From contig JAIRZN010000118.1 of the NCBI GenBank assembly GCA_031267205.1, positions 1-8,021 of the forward strand: 8,021 nt of DNA, written 5' to 3'. Shown one piece after another: positions 1 through 4,699 of the stretch; within the stretch, counting starts at the first letter, position 1; each line of letters starts with the position of its first letter. Made by a program: the position numbers and the translations under genes. The notes below the pieces were generated by a model. That model worked only from the letters and a program-made list of their open reading frames with translations, made no database searches and was not told where the DNA came from. The DNA comes from Tannerellaceae bacterium (lineage in GTDB: Bacteria; Bacteroidota; Bacteroidia; Bacteroidales; Tannerellaceae).

Positions 1-63
1 GTAGGCCCGTTTGAACAGATTCGCGCCGGCGCACAGGAAATTGTAATCTGGAGGAAAAAATAA
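1..63 (+). CDS. C-terminal 20 residues of an unrecognised protein (partial)
   Basis: Frame 1 is open from the window edge to TAA at 61-63 and gives a tail ending in EIVIWRKK. The residue mix (FEQIRAGAQEIVIW, then a basic end) looks like a folded protein's last strand, and two hairpins follow directly, as expected after a gene end. Too little is visible to name a family. The alternative, that this is a chance open frame of 20 codons, cannot be excluded. A GGAGG at 50-54 lies inside this frame; the ATG after it (67) is followed by a stop after three codons, so it does not start a gene. Confidence 0.5.
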   Translation, partial: VGPFEQIRAGAQEIVIWRKK

Positions 64-78
64 TTCATGGCGCTTTAA

Positions 79-109
79 GCCGAATCATGGCTTCTTCGTC
101 TGATTCGGT
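79..109 (+). terminator. Hairpin just after the upstream gene, possible terminator part
   Basis: CCGAATCA (80-87) pairs exactly with TGATTCGG (101-108), with an extra G-T closing pair at 79/109 and a 13-nt loop. It sits 16 nt after the stop codon at 61-63. No T-run follows directly, so alone it is not a classic intrinsic terminator; with the next hairpin it may form a 3'-end structure. Confidence 0.35.
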
Positions 110-117
110 ATCCTTTA

Positions 118-159
118 TGTCCGGCTTGCCTCAAACAACTGTTTGACGTAAGCCGGACA
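118..159 (+). terminator. Long 42-nt hairpin downstream of the first gene
   Basis: TGTCCGGCTT (118-127) pairs exactly with AAGCCGGACA (150-159). Inside, TCAAAC (131-136) pairs with GTTTGA (141-146) around a 4-nt AACT loop. Between the arms, G128-T149 and C129-G148 can also pair, leaving only C130/C147 unpaired. The nearest T-run (TTTTT at 175-179) is 15 nt further on. A transcript 3' end or attenuating structure is likely; a protein-binding palindrome is the alternative. The structure is seen directly, the role is inferred. Confidence 0.45.
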
Positions 160-180
160 ATTGCGTTACCTGCATTTTTC

Positions 181-188
181 TTAGACAA
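181..188 (-). repeat. TTGTCTAA octamer copy 1 (minus orientation)
   Basis: TTAGACAA is the reverse complement of TTGTCTAA. It forms the outer left member of a nested inverted set with the copy at 626-633. Only the octamer and a T-rich flank are shared with the other copies. Confidence 0.5.
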
Positions 189-233
189 GACGGGGGTAAT
201 ATGCCGGTTGTCATCTTAAAAAGTAAGGGTGCA

Positions 234-247
234 TTTAAATTAGACAA
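234..247 (-). repeat. Left arm of a 14-bp exact inverted repeat
   Basis: TTTAAATTAGACAA here is the exact reverse complement of TTGTCTAATTTAAA at 464-477. The pair brackets 216 bp. Bases immediately outside both arms differ and no target-site duplication is visible, so a MITE-like element is possible but not shown. Paired operator sites are the alternative. Confidence 0.6.
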
Positions 248-342
248 CTGCGCCGGACGCCCCGCAAAATGTCTTCGGGCGAAAAACCAGCCGTTAACAA
301 TTATCCCCCTCGCTCCGCCTTGAATCGTAAAGGCCTGTATAT

Positions 343-373
343 AAAAAAGAAGGGGGCGCTTGACCGCCTCCCC
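343..373 (-). terminator. Minus-strand intrinsic terminator without a protein gene
   Basis: On the minus strand, GGG (372-370), a bulged A (369) and GGCG (368-365) pair with CGCC (358-355) and CCC (354-352) around a 6-nt loop. The stem is all G/C. A T-rich tract follows on the same strand: T351, T350, C349, then six T's at 348-343. This is the classic stem plus U-tract form. On the plus strand the same stem has no T-tract, so the orientation is clear. It lies 120-150 bp downstream of a consensus minus-strand promoter. Confidence 0.6.
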
Positions 374-463
374 GCAAATTCCGCCTATCTCATGTGAAAA
401 AGAAGTGCGCGCGCCACACAAAACGCCCGTAACCAAAGATTTAAGAGTATCTGAAAAAAGTGA

Positions 464-483
464 TTGTCTAATTTAAACGTTCG
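464..483 (+). repeat. TTGTCTAA repeat copy 3, right arm of the inverted repeat
   Basis: TTGTCTAATTTAAA (464-477) matches the arm at 234-247 in inverse. Read onward to 483 (ACGTTCG), it also matches 626-645 in direct orientation at 17 of 20 positions; the differences are at 474, 480 and 481. It lies inside the 5' part of the candidate minus-strand RNA. Confidence 0.6.
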
Positions 484-494
484 TTTATTTCCGA

Positions 495-525
495 CAAATA
501 TATATCATAAAATGAATTGTACAAA
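495..525 (-). promoter_or_regulatory. Exact Bacteroides-type promoter, minus strand
   Basis: Reading the minus strand, TTTG occupies 525-522, a 19-nt spacer follows, and TATATTTG occupies 502-495. This fits the Bacteroides sigma-factor consensus (-33 TTTG, -7 TAnnTTTG, spacing about 19-21) with all ten fixed bases correct. It fires leftward, away from the LRR gene, into 490-343, where no convincing protein gene lies but a terminator does. An AT-rich region makes a chance match easier, but the spacing and the terminator argue against it. Confidence 0.6.
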
Positions 526-590
526 GAAAAGGAAATCATTTTTCCTCCCTGTGCAACTATTTATTTCTTACCGCATTAACCGCTCACGCA

Positions 591-598
591 TAATTTTG
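591..598 (+). promoter_or_regulatory. Candidate -7 element for the LRR gene
   Basis: TAATTTTG matches the Bacteroides -7 form TAnnTTTG exactly. At the correct distance upstream (568-571) there is only TTAC, a poor -33 element. A start near 604-606 would give a leader of about 93 nt containing the repeat copy at 626-645. It is the best plus-strand candidate seen between 480 and 697. Confidence 0.35.
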
Positions 599-625
599 AT
601 TCCGCCAAAAATCCACCGGTCGATT

Positions 626-645
626 TTGTCTAATTAAAACGAACG
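626..645 (+). repeat. TTGTCTAA repeat copy 4, in the probable LRR-gene leader
   Basis: TTGTCTAATT followed by AAAACGAACG is a direct-repeat copy of 464-483 (17 of 20 identical). It ends 52 bp before the ATG at 698. If the -7 element at 591-598 is used, this copy lies in the 5' untranslated region and is largely complementary to the candidate minus-strand RNA. Confidence 0.55.
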
Positions 646-697
646 ATTTTACCAGACATGGGAAAAATGCCTGTAAAACCGTAAAAACGACATAATT

Positions 698-1594
698 ATG
701 ATACTAAAAACATTGTTGGCGGATCTGTTCCCTTTTTGCGCATCCTCTATACCGGCGGATTTCGAGGATGGAGATTTCGGATTCGTTGAAGATGGCGAAT
801 CTTGCACGCTGATTAGCTACTCCGGCGCGGGTGGGGACGTAATTATCCCTTCCGTCGCCACGAAAACAGGGGGCGACGCCTCTACCGCTTATACTGTAAC
901 TTCTATCGGAAATTTGGCCTTTAGAAATTGCCCCGGCCTTGTTTCCGTTACAATCCCCGGCTCGGTGACTTCTATCGGTGACAGGCTTTTTGCGTACTGT
1001 ACCGGCCTTGCTTCCATAACAATCCCCGATTCGGTGACTTCTATTGGAGAGTTGGCCTTTTTCCGGTGTAGCAGCCTTGCTTCCATAACAATCCCCGAAT
1101 CGGTGACTTCTGTCGGGGATTCTGCTTTCCGCGCTTGCAGCAGCCTTGTTTCCATAACGATCCCCGATTCGGTAACTGCTATCGGAGACAGAGCTTTCTG
1201 GGGTTGCAACAGCCTCGTTTCCATAACGATCCCCGATTCGGTGACTTCTATTGGGGATTGCGCTTTTAACGTCTGCGCCGAACTTGCCTTCATAGCTATT
1301 CCCTGCTCGGTAATTTCTATCGGGGAAGATGCTTTTAACTCTTGCTCTTCGCTTTCTTCCGTAACAATTCCCGGTTCTGTGACAAGCATTGGCGCGAGGG
1401 CCTTCGAGAATTGCAAAGCCCTGAAAAACGTGACCGTCCTTTGGGCAACGCCGCAGTCCGTTGGCGTAAGCGCCGGCGTTTTTGAGAATGTCAACCTTGC
1501 CGGCCTGACCCTCAACGTGCCGGCCGGCGCGAAAACGCTCTATCAAATGCATGAGATATGGGGACAATTCGGTAGCATCGCTGACGAAATATAG
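698..1594 (+). CDS. BspA-like leucine-rich-repeat (LRR_5) protein, probably secreted
   Basis: 298 residues. After a 66-residue N-terminal part come eight back-to-back 23-residue repeats (residues 67-250), each of the form VTSIG..AF..C..L then ITIP.S, the hallmark of the BspA/LRR_5 family. The C-terminal part (about 251-298) has LTLNVPAGAKTLY and a Trp/Phe-Gly ending (IWGQFGSI), typical of the end cap of Bacteroidetes LRR_5 proteins, so the gene seems complete. Family members are usually surface or secreted and bind host proteins, other cells or polysaccharides; the ligand here is unknown. The signal peptide is poor: MILKTLLADLF followed by CASSIPA is short and broken by Asp9, so export is inferred. 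An in-frame TAA at 674-676 rules out a much longer N-terminus. Repeat 6 (182-204) is the most divergent and has two extra Cys. The gene stands alone between structured non-coding stretches. Confidence 0.85.
   Translation: MILKTLLADLFPFCASSIPADFEDGDFGFVEDGESCTLISYSGAGGDVIIPSVATKTGGDASTAYTVTSIGNLAFRNCPGLVSVTIPGSVTSIGDRLFAYCTGLASITIPDSVTSIGELAFFRCSSLASITIPESVTSVGDSAFRACSSLVSITIPDSVTAIGDRAFWGCNSLVSITIPDSVTSIGDCAFNVCAELAFIAIPCSVISIGEDAFNSCSSLSSVTIPGSVTSIGARAFENCKALKNVTVLWATPQSVGVSAGVFENVNLAGLTLNVPAGAKTLYQMHEIWGQFGSIADEI
896..1447 (+). repeat. Eight tandem 69-bp repeats inside the LRR gene
   Basis: The eight LRR_5 units are also DNA repeats of exactly 69 bp. The segment around ATCCCCGATTCGGTGACTTC recurs nearly unchanged in several central units, which suggests recent duplication or gene conversion; the outer units are more diverged. 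The repeat structure also keeps two minus-strand frames open across the gene, and these should not be read as genes. Confidence 0.85.
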
Positions 1595-1690
1595 GCGGAA
1601 GCGACACTATCCGATCGCCTCCCGATTGTAACCTCCTCCGTCCGGAACGGGTGGGACACCCCGGCGCGGGCGTTCAATAAACCCGTCAAT
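1595..1690 (+). other. Spacer after the LRR gene with a GC-rich hairpin
   Basis: GGGTG (1649-1653) pairs with CACCC (1657-1661) over a 3-nt loop. CCG (1642-1644) can pair with CGG (1662-1664) outside it, leaving four bases bulged. No T-run follows, so it is only a weak terminator candidate for the LRR gene. Nothing else is recognised in this spacer. Confidence 0.3.
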
Positions 1691-1902
1691 GCATTCGATT
1701 ACTTTGCCCTGCGCATTCGAATGCTTTGGCTGTGCATTCGATTACACTGCCTGTGCATTCGAATGCTTTGGCTTTGCATTCGATTACTTTGGCAATGCAT
1801 TCGAATGCTTTAGCTTTGCATTCGATTACTTTGGCCTTGCATTCGAATGCTTTGGCTTTGCATTCGATTACATTGGCCAGTGCATTCGATTGCTTCGGTA
1901 GC
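1691..1902. repeat. 21-bp minisatellite, ten units of two alternating types
   Basis: Ten units each begin with GCATTCGA, at 1691, 1713, 1734, 1755, 1776, 1797, 1818, 1839, 1860 and 1882. Eight are 21 bp; units 1 and 9 are 22 bp. Odd units continue as TTAC, even units as ATGC, so the true period is a 42-bp dimer. Even units contain the perfect 12-bp palindrome GCATTCGAATGC. Unit 10 is a hybrid, and a decayed eleventh may start at 1903 (GCATAC). Because 21 is divisible by three and the unit lacks stops, several frames on both strands stay open (for example AFECFGF and KAKAFEC periodicities), but none has a sensible start or context. The array sits between the LRR gene and the ftsX operon. Confidence 0.92.
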
Positions 1903-2056
1903 GCATACAAGGACTATCCGTAAGATGTTGGTTAAAGAAACGAAATTATTATACAATTACGCAAATTATTTTGTTCTTTTGCAGGTAATTCGGGGATGGT
2001 GTATTCTTTCTCGTTTGTACCTACCTTGGTTGTATAACAATAAAGCATGTATTTTG
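1903..2056 (+). other. Leader region upstream of ftsX
   Basis: 154 bp between the minisatellite and the ftsX ATG. It must hold the operon promoter unless the operon is read from further upstream. I see no full TTTG-N19-TAnnTTTG match. The nearest are TATTTTG at 1967-1973, one T short, and TACCTTGG at 2022-2029, one mismatch; both lack a -33 partner. The ftsX frame stays open through this whole stretch back into the repeats. Confidence 0.3.
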
Positions 2057-2935
2057 ATGGCAAAAGGTAAGAAGATAAGCTCTGTTTCTTTTTTCAATTC
2101 CCGCGTTACTTCCATAATCAGCATCGCCTTGGTTTTATTCCTGTTGGGATTAATATTCCTGATAGCTGCGCTTGGAAGCCGGCTGTCGGATTATGTGAAG
2201 GAGAATATCTCGTTCTCCGTCGTATTGAAAGATGACGCGAGAGACGACGATATTAAAAGAATCCAGAAAAACTTGGACGACCTGCCTTTTATCAAATCAA
2301 CGGAGTATATCTCCAAGGAGCAGGCGGCAAAGGAACTTGAAACCGAACTGGGGGAAAATCCCGAAGCCTTTCTCGGCTTTAATCCCCTGCAAGCATCTAT
2401 CGAAGTGAGGCTCAATTCCGAATACGCCAACGCCGACAGTTTGCAGGTGATAGAAAAGCGGATTAAAGCATACGCCTCCGTATCCGATTTGCTTTACAGG
2501 AAAGATATGATGCAGGTCGTAAACGACAATATGAGGCGGTTGGGCGTCGTTTTGCTTACGCTCTCATTGATGTTGATGGCCATCTCGTTTGTACTTATCG
2601 GCAATACTATCCGTTTGTTGATTTATTCCAAACGTTTCCTGATTCATACCATGCAGTTGGTTGGCGCTACCGCCGGCTTTATCAGGCGTCCGTTCATCCT
2701 GTATAATGTAGTGAGCGGCGTTTTTGCGTCCATAATGGCAATATTGATGCTGATTAGCGCGTTATACTACTTGCAAGGCGAGTTGGCGGGATTTGTGCAG
2801 ATGTTGGATACGGGTATGTTATTGCTTATTTTCCTCTCTGTATTCTTGCTTGGAATACTGCTATCCGTTGGAGCCACCGTGCTGGCGGTCAACAAGTATT
2901 TGCGCATGGAAGTAAACACATTGTATTACGTATAA
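2057..2935 (+). CDS. ftsX: Cell division protein FtsX (ABC transporter-like permease)
   Basis: 292 residues from ATG 2057. FtsX is the membrane subunit of the FtsEX complex, which uses ATP hydrolysis by FtsE to control septal peptidoglycan hydrolases. Topology fits: a cytoplasmic N-terminus (MAKGKK), membrane segment about 19-39, an extracytoplasmic domain about 40-160 containing FIKSTEYISKEQA and the EAFLGFNPL motif, then membrane segments near 163-184, 215-238 and 253-277. The loop RLLIYSKRF...MQLVGATAGFIRRPF (186-213) is the conserved FtsX/MacB-type coupling region. Length matches Bacteroidetes FtsX. The frame is open upstream to at least 1847, but those 70 codons come from the minisatellite and leader and do not resemble FtsX, so 2057 is chosen. 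ftsE is not in the window; in this phylum it is often encoded elsewhere. First gene of the operon, 11 bp before the next. Confidence 0.93.
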   Translation: MAKGKKISSVSFFNSRVTSIISIALVLFLLGLIFLIAALGSRLSDYVKENISFSVVLKDDARDDDIKRIQKNLDDLPFIKSTEYISKEQAAKELETELGENPEAFLGFNPLQASIEVRLNSEYANADSLQVIEKRIKAYASVSDLLYRKDMMQVVNDNMRRLGVVLLTLSLMLMAISFVLIGNTIRLLIYSKRFLIHTMQLVGATAGFIRRPFILYNVVSGVFASIMAILMLISALYYLQGELAGFVQMLDTGMLLLIFLSVFLLGILLSVGATVLAVNKYLRMEVNTLYYV

Positions 2936-2946
2936 TTAATTTGGAA

Positions 2947-3192
2947 ATGACAAAAAACGATTTTGCCTTCGGGAAAGAGAATTTCATACTGATCGCCGTC
3001 TCGGTGGTGATTATAATTACAGGTTTCGTGTTAATGAGCGGAGGAGGTATTCCCGAAGACGGCATATCTTTTAATCCCGAAATATTCAGCGTGCGCCGCA
3101 TAGTCGTAGCGCCTGTTACCACCCTGGCGGGCTTTGTGCTGATGGTCTTCGCCATTCTTAGAAACAGCAGGGATAAGAAGGACGAGGCATGA
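2947..3192 (+). CDS. DUF3098 family small membrane protein
   Basis: 81 residues from ATG 2947; a TTG at 2941 in the same frame would add only two residues. A polar start (MTKNDFAFGKEN) leads into a membrane helix at about 13-31 (FILIAVSVVIIITGFVLM). Next comes a short loop with SGGG and the conserved-looking FNPEIFSVRRIVVAP, a second helix at about 54-72, and a charged tail (RNSRDKKDEA). This two-helix layout with a F.P.IFS.RRI.VAP loop is the DUF3098 family, found beside ftsX and uppP in Bacteroidetes. Function is unknown; context suggests a role in cell envelope or division. Its TGA overlaps the uppP ATG in an ATGA (3189-3192), pointing to translational coupling. Confidence 0.85.
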   Translation: MTKNDFAFGKENFILIAVSVVIIITGFVLMSGGGIPEDGISFNPEIFSVRRIVVAPVTTLAGFVLMVFAILRNSRDKKDEA

Positions 3193-3986
3193 GCTTTACG
3201 GAATCTTTGGTTTTAGGCGTCATACAGGGCCTTACGGAGTTTCTCCCCGTAAGCAGCAGCGGTCATTTGCTTATCGGCAGCACCCTGTTCGGCTTGGAAG
3301 GAGAAGGCAACCTGTCCTTTTCCGTAGCCGTTCATGCGGCGACGGTGTTGAGCACGATAGTCGTCCTGTGGCGCGAAGTCTCCGTCCTTTTCAAAGGTTT
3401 CTTCAGTTTCAAATGGAATGAAGAGACACAGATGGTTTGCAAAATCCTCCTGTCGATGATTCCCGTCGCCATCGTGGGCGTATTTTTCAAGGATTACGTA
3501 GAAATGCTCTTTGTCGGCGGCCTCTTGCCGGTAGGCTGCATGTTGATACTGACGGCAACACTGTTGGCTTTTTCCTATTACGCCAAGCCACGCCAGAAAG
3601 AAAAGCTCTCTTTCAAAGACGCCTTTATCATCGGAGTAGCACAGGCGTGCGCCGTCATACCCGGATTGTCGCGTTCGGGCTCCACCATAGCAGCCGGACT
3701 TTTATTAGGCAATAAAAAAGAACAAATAGCCAAATTCTCCTTCCTCATGGTGATTATTCCCATACTTGGAGAAGCTTTTCTTGATTTGACGAAGGGAGAG
3801 TTTTCCGTAGAAGCGTCAGGAATATCGGCAACGGCATTGATTACCGGATTCCTTGCCGCATTCATAACCGGGTCCATAGCTTGCAGGTGGATGATTGACA
3901 TGGTGAAAAAGGGCAAGCTGATATATTTTGCTTACTATTGCGTAGCCGCCGGATTGTGCGCTATCGTATACTCATTAATGAACTGA
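3189..3986 (+). CDS. uppP: Undecaprenyl-diphosphatase UppP (BacA)
   Basis: 265 residues, polytopic inner-membrane enzyme. It removes a phosphate from undecaprenyl pyrophosphate to regenerate the lipid carrier for peptidoglycan and other glycans; overproduction is known to give bacitracin resistance. Both family signatures are present: QGLTEFLPVSSSGH at residues 13-26 (catalytic Glu17, His26) and PGLSRSGST at 158-166 (Arg162). Hydrophobic segments span most of the chain, with a cytoplasmic basic loop near 133-145. Length is normal for the family. Start: the ATG overlaps the previous stop by 4 nt, and the conserved region begins 12 residues in, so no longer N-terminus is needed. truB begins one base after the stop. 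Confidence 0.97.
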   Translation: MSFTESLVLGVIQGLTEFLPVSSSGHLLIGSTLFGLEGEGNLSFSVAVHAATVLSTIVVLWREVSVLFKGFFSFKWNEETQMVCKILLSMIPVAIVGVFFKDYVEMLFVGGLLPVGCMLILTATLLAFSYYAKPRQKEKLSFKDAFIIGVAQACAVIPGLSRSGSTIAAGLLLGNKKEQIAKFSFLMVIIPILGEAFLDLTKGEFSVEASGISATALITGFLAAFITGSIACRWMIDMVKKGKLIYFAYYCVAAGLCAIVYSLMN

Positions 3987-3987
3987 A

Positions 3988-4689
3988 ATGGATTTTATTG
4001 ACGGAGAGGTAATTTACCTGAATAAACCCTTACAATGGACTTCCTTCGACCTGGTGAACAGGTTCCGCTATAAGTTGACGAGGAAGTTGCATGTGAAAAA
4101 GATAAAGGTCGGACATGCGGGAACGCTCGACCCCTTAGCTACCGGCGTAATGATTATATGTACCGGAAGGGCGACCAAACGTATAGAAGAATTTCAATAT
4201 GAAACGAAAGAATATATAGCGACATTGAAACTTGGTGAAACTACCCCTTCCTTTGACTTGGAGGAGGAGATTGACGCAGTTTACCCCACGGAACATATTA
4301 CCCGCGATATGGTGGAAGACGCCCTGAAATCGTTCACCGGCACAATAGAACAGGTACCACCCGTTTTTTCGGCAGTGAAGATAAACGGCCGCAGGGCGTA
4401 TAAATTCGCAAGGAAGGGTAAGGATGTCGAGTTGAAACCCAAAACGTTAGTGATTGATGAACTGGAACTGGTAAATTGCACGTTTCCCTTCATAACCCTG
4501 CGTGTGGTATGCAGTAAAGGCACCTATATACGCGCGCTGGCAAGGGATATAGGCGAGTCGCTGCAATCGGGGGCACACCTGACGGCGCTGGAACGAACGA
4601 GGATAGGGAATATAACGCTCGACATGTGCCTGCCTGTTGAGGAAATAGACGCCTTCTTAGATAACGCAATAATAAAAACAATTGATTAA
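3988..4689 (+). CDS. truB: tRNA pseudouridine(55) synthase TruB
   Basis: 233 residues. Converts U55 of the T-loop of tRNAs to pseudouridine in the cytoplasm. Visible motifs: the KPLQWTSFDLV segment (13-23), GHAGTLDPLATGV (42-54) with catalytic Asp48, QVPPVFSAVKINGRRAY (122-138), CSKGTYIRALARDIGE (175-190), and the LxxLERTRIGNI segment (198-209). The E. coli protein is about 80 residues longer because of a C-terminal PUA domain. Here the chain ends soon after the catalytic domain, which is usual in Bacteroidetes and is not a truncation. One base separates it from uppP; queA starts 10 bp after its stop. Confidence 0.97.
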   Translation: MDFIDGEVIYLNKPLQWTSFDLVNRFRYKLTRKLHVKKIKVGHAGTLDPLATGVMIICTGRATKRIEEFQYETKEYIATLKLGETTPSFDLEEEIDAVYPTEHITRDMVEDALKSFTGTIEQVPPVFSAVKINGRRAYKFARKGKDVELKPKTLVIDELELVNCTFPFITLRVVCSKGTYIRALARDIGESLQSGAHLTALERTRIGNITLDMCLPVEEIDAFLDNAIIKTID

Positions 4690-4699
4690 CTATATAAGT

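Larger units (their letters stand above)
343..490 (-). ncRNA. Candidate small RNA of about 148 nt, undescribed
   Basis: The call rests on two signals of the same orientation. An exact Bacteroides-type promoter lies at 495-525, and an intrinsic terminator lies at 343-373. The start near 490 is estimated from the promoter and could shift by several bases. The predicted RNA begins with a small hairpin (TAAAC/GTTTA, 487-474, loop GAAC), then carries one arm of the TTGTCTAA repeat (477-464). A mid-molecule GC hairpin follows (GTGTG 419-415 with CGCAC 409-405), itself followed by TTCTTTTTC, a possible earlier stop near 396. A 101-codon frame (436-131, minus) overlaps it but runs through the terminator and has no recognisable protein features, so a non-coding RNA is favoured. 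I recognise no Rfam family. A short peptide mRNA is the main alternative. Confidence 0.42.

Noticed and set aside
131..436. 101-codon minus-strand open frame
   Set aside because: It crosses the minus-strand terminator at 343-373 and both hairpin and repeat sequence, has no domain-like composition, and fits a non-coding region better.
234..477. Confirmed MITE or insertion sequence
   Set aside because: Only a 14-bp inverted repeat is present, with no target duplication and no transposase; kept as a hypothesis only.
530..546. AGGAAA/TTTCCT hairpin in the 480-697 gap
   Set aside because: Six A/T-rich pairs with a 5-nt loop and no context; such stems are common by chance in this composition.
704..1567. 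Two long minus-strand frames (287 and 208 codons) opposite the LRR gene
   Set aside because: They are kept open by the 69-bp repeats; the plus-strand frame has the clear LRR_5 consensus and C-terminal cap.
1691..1902. CRISPR array
   Set aside because: Units are contiguous 21-mers without unique spacers, and no cas genes are nearby.
1686..1923. Short open frames across the 21-bp repeats on both strands
   Set aside because: Stop-free repeat unit of length divisible by three; two 22-bp units break the frame and there is no sensible start or homology.
2050..2056. TATTTTG directly before the ftsX ATG as a -7 element
   Set aside because: It is one T short of TAnnTTTG and would start transcription inside the coding region.
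3437..3715. Plus-strand 92-codon frame inside uppP and similar frames within truB, queA, folK and the kinase gene
   Set aside because: They are out-of-frame shadows of genes with unambiguous family motifs.
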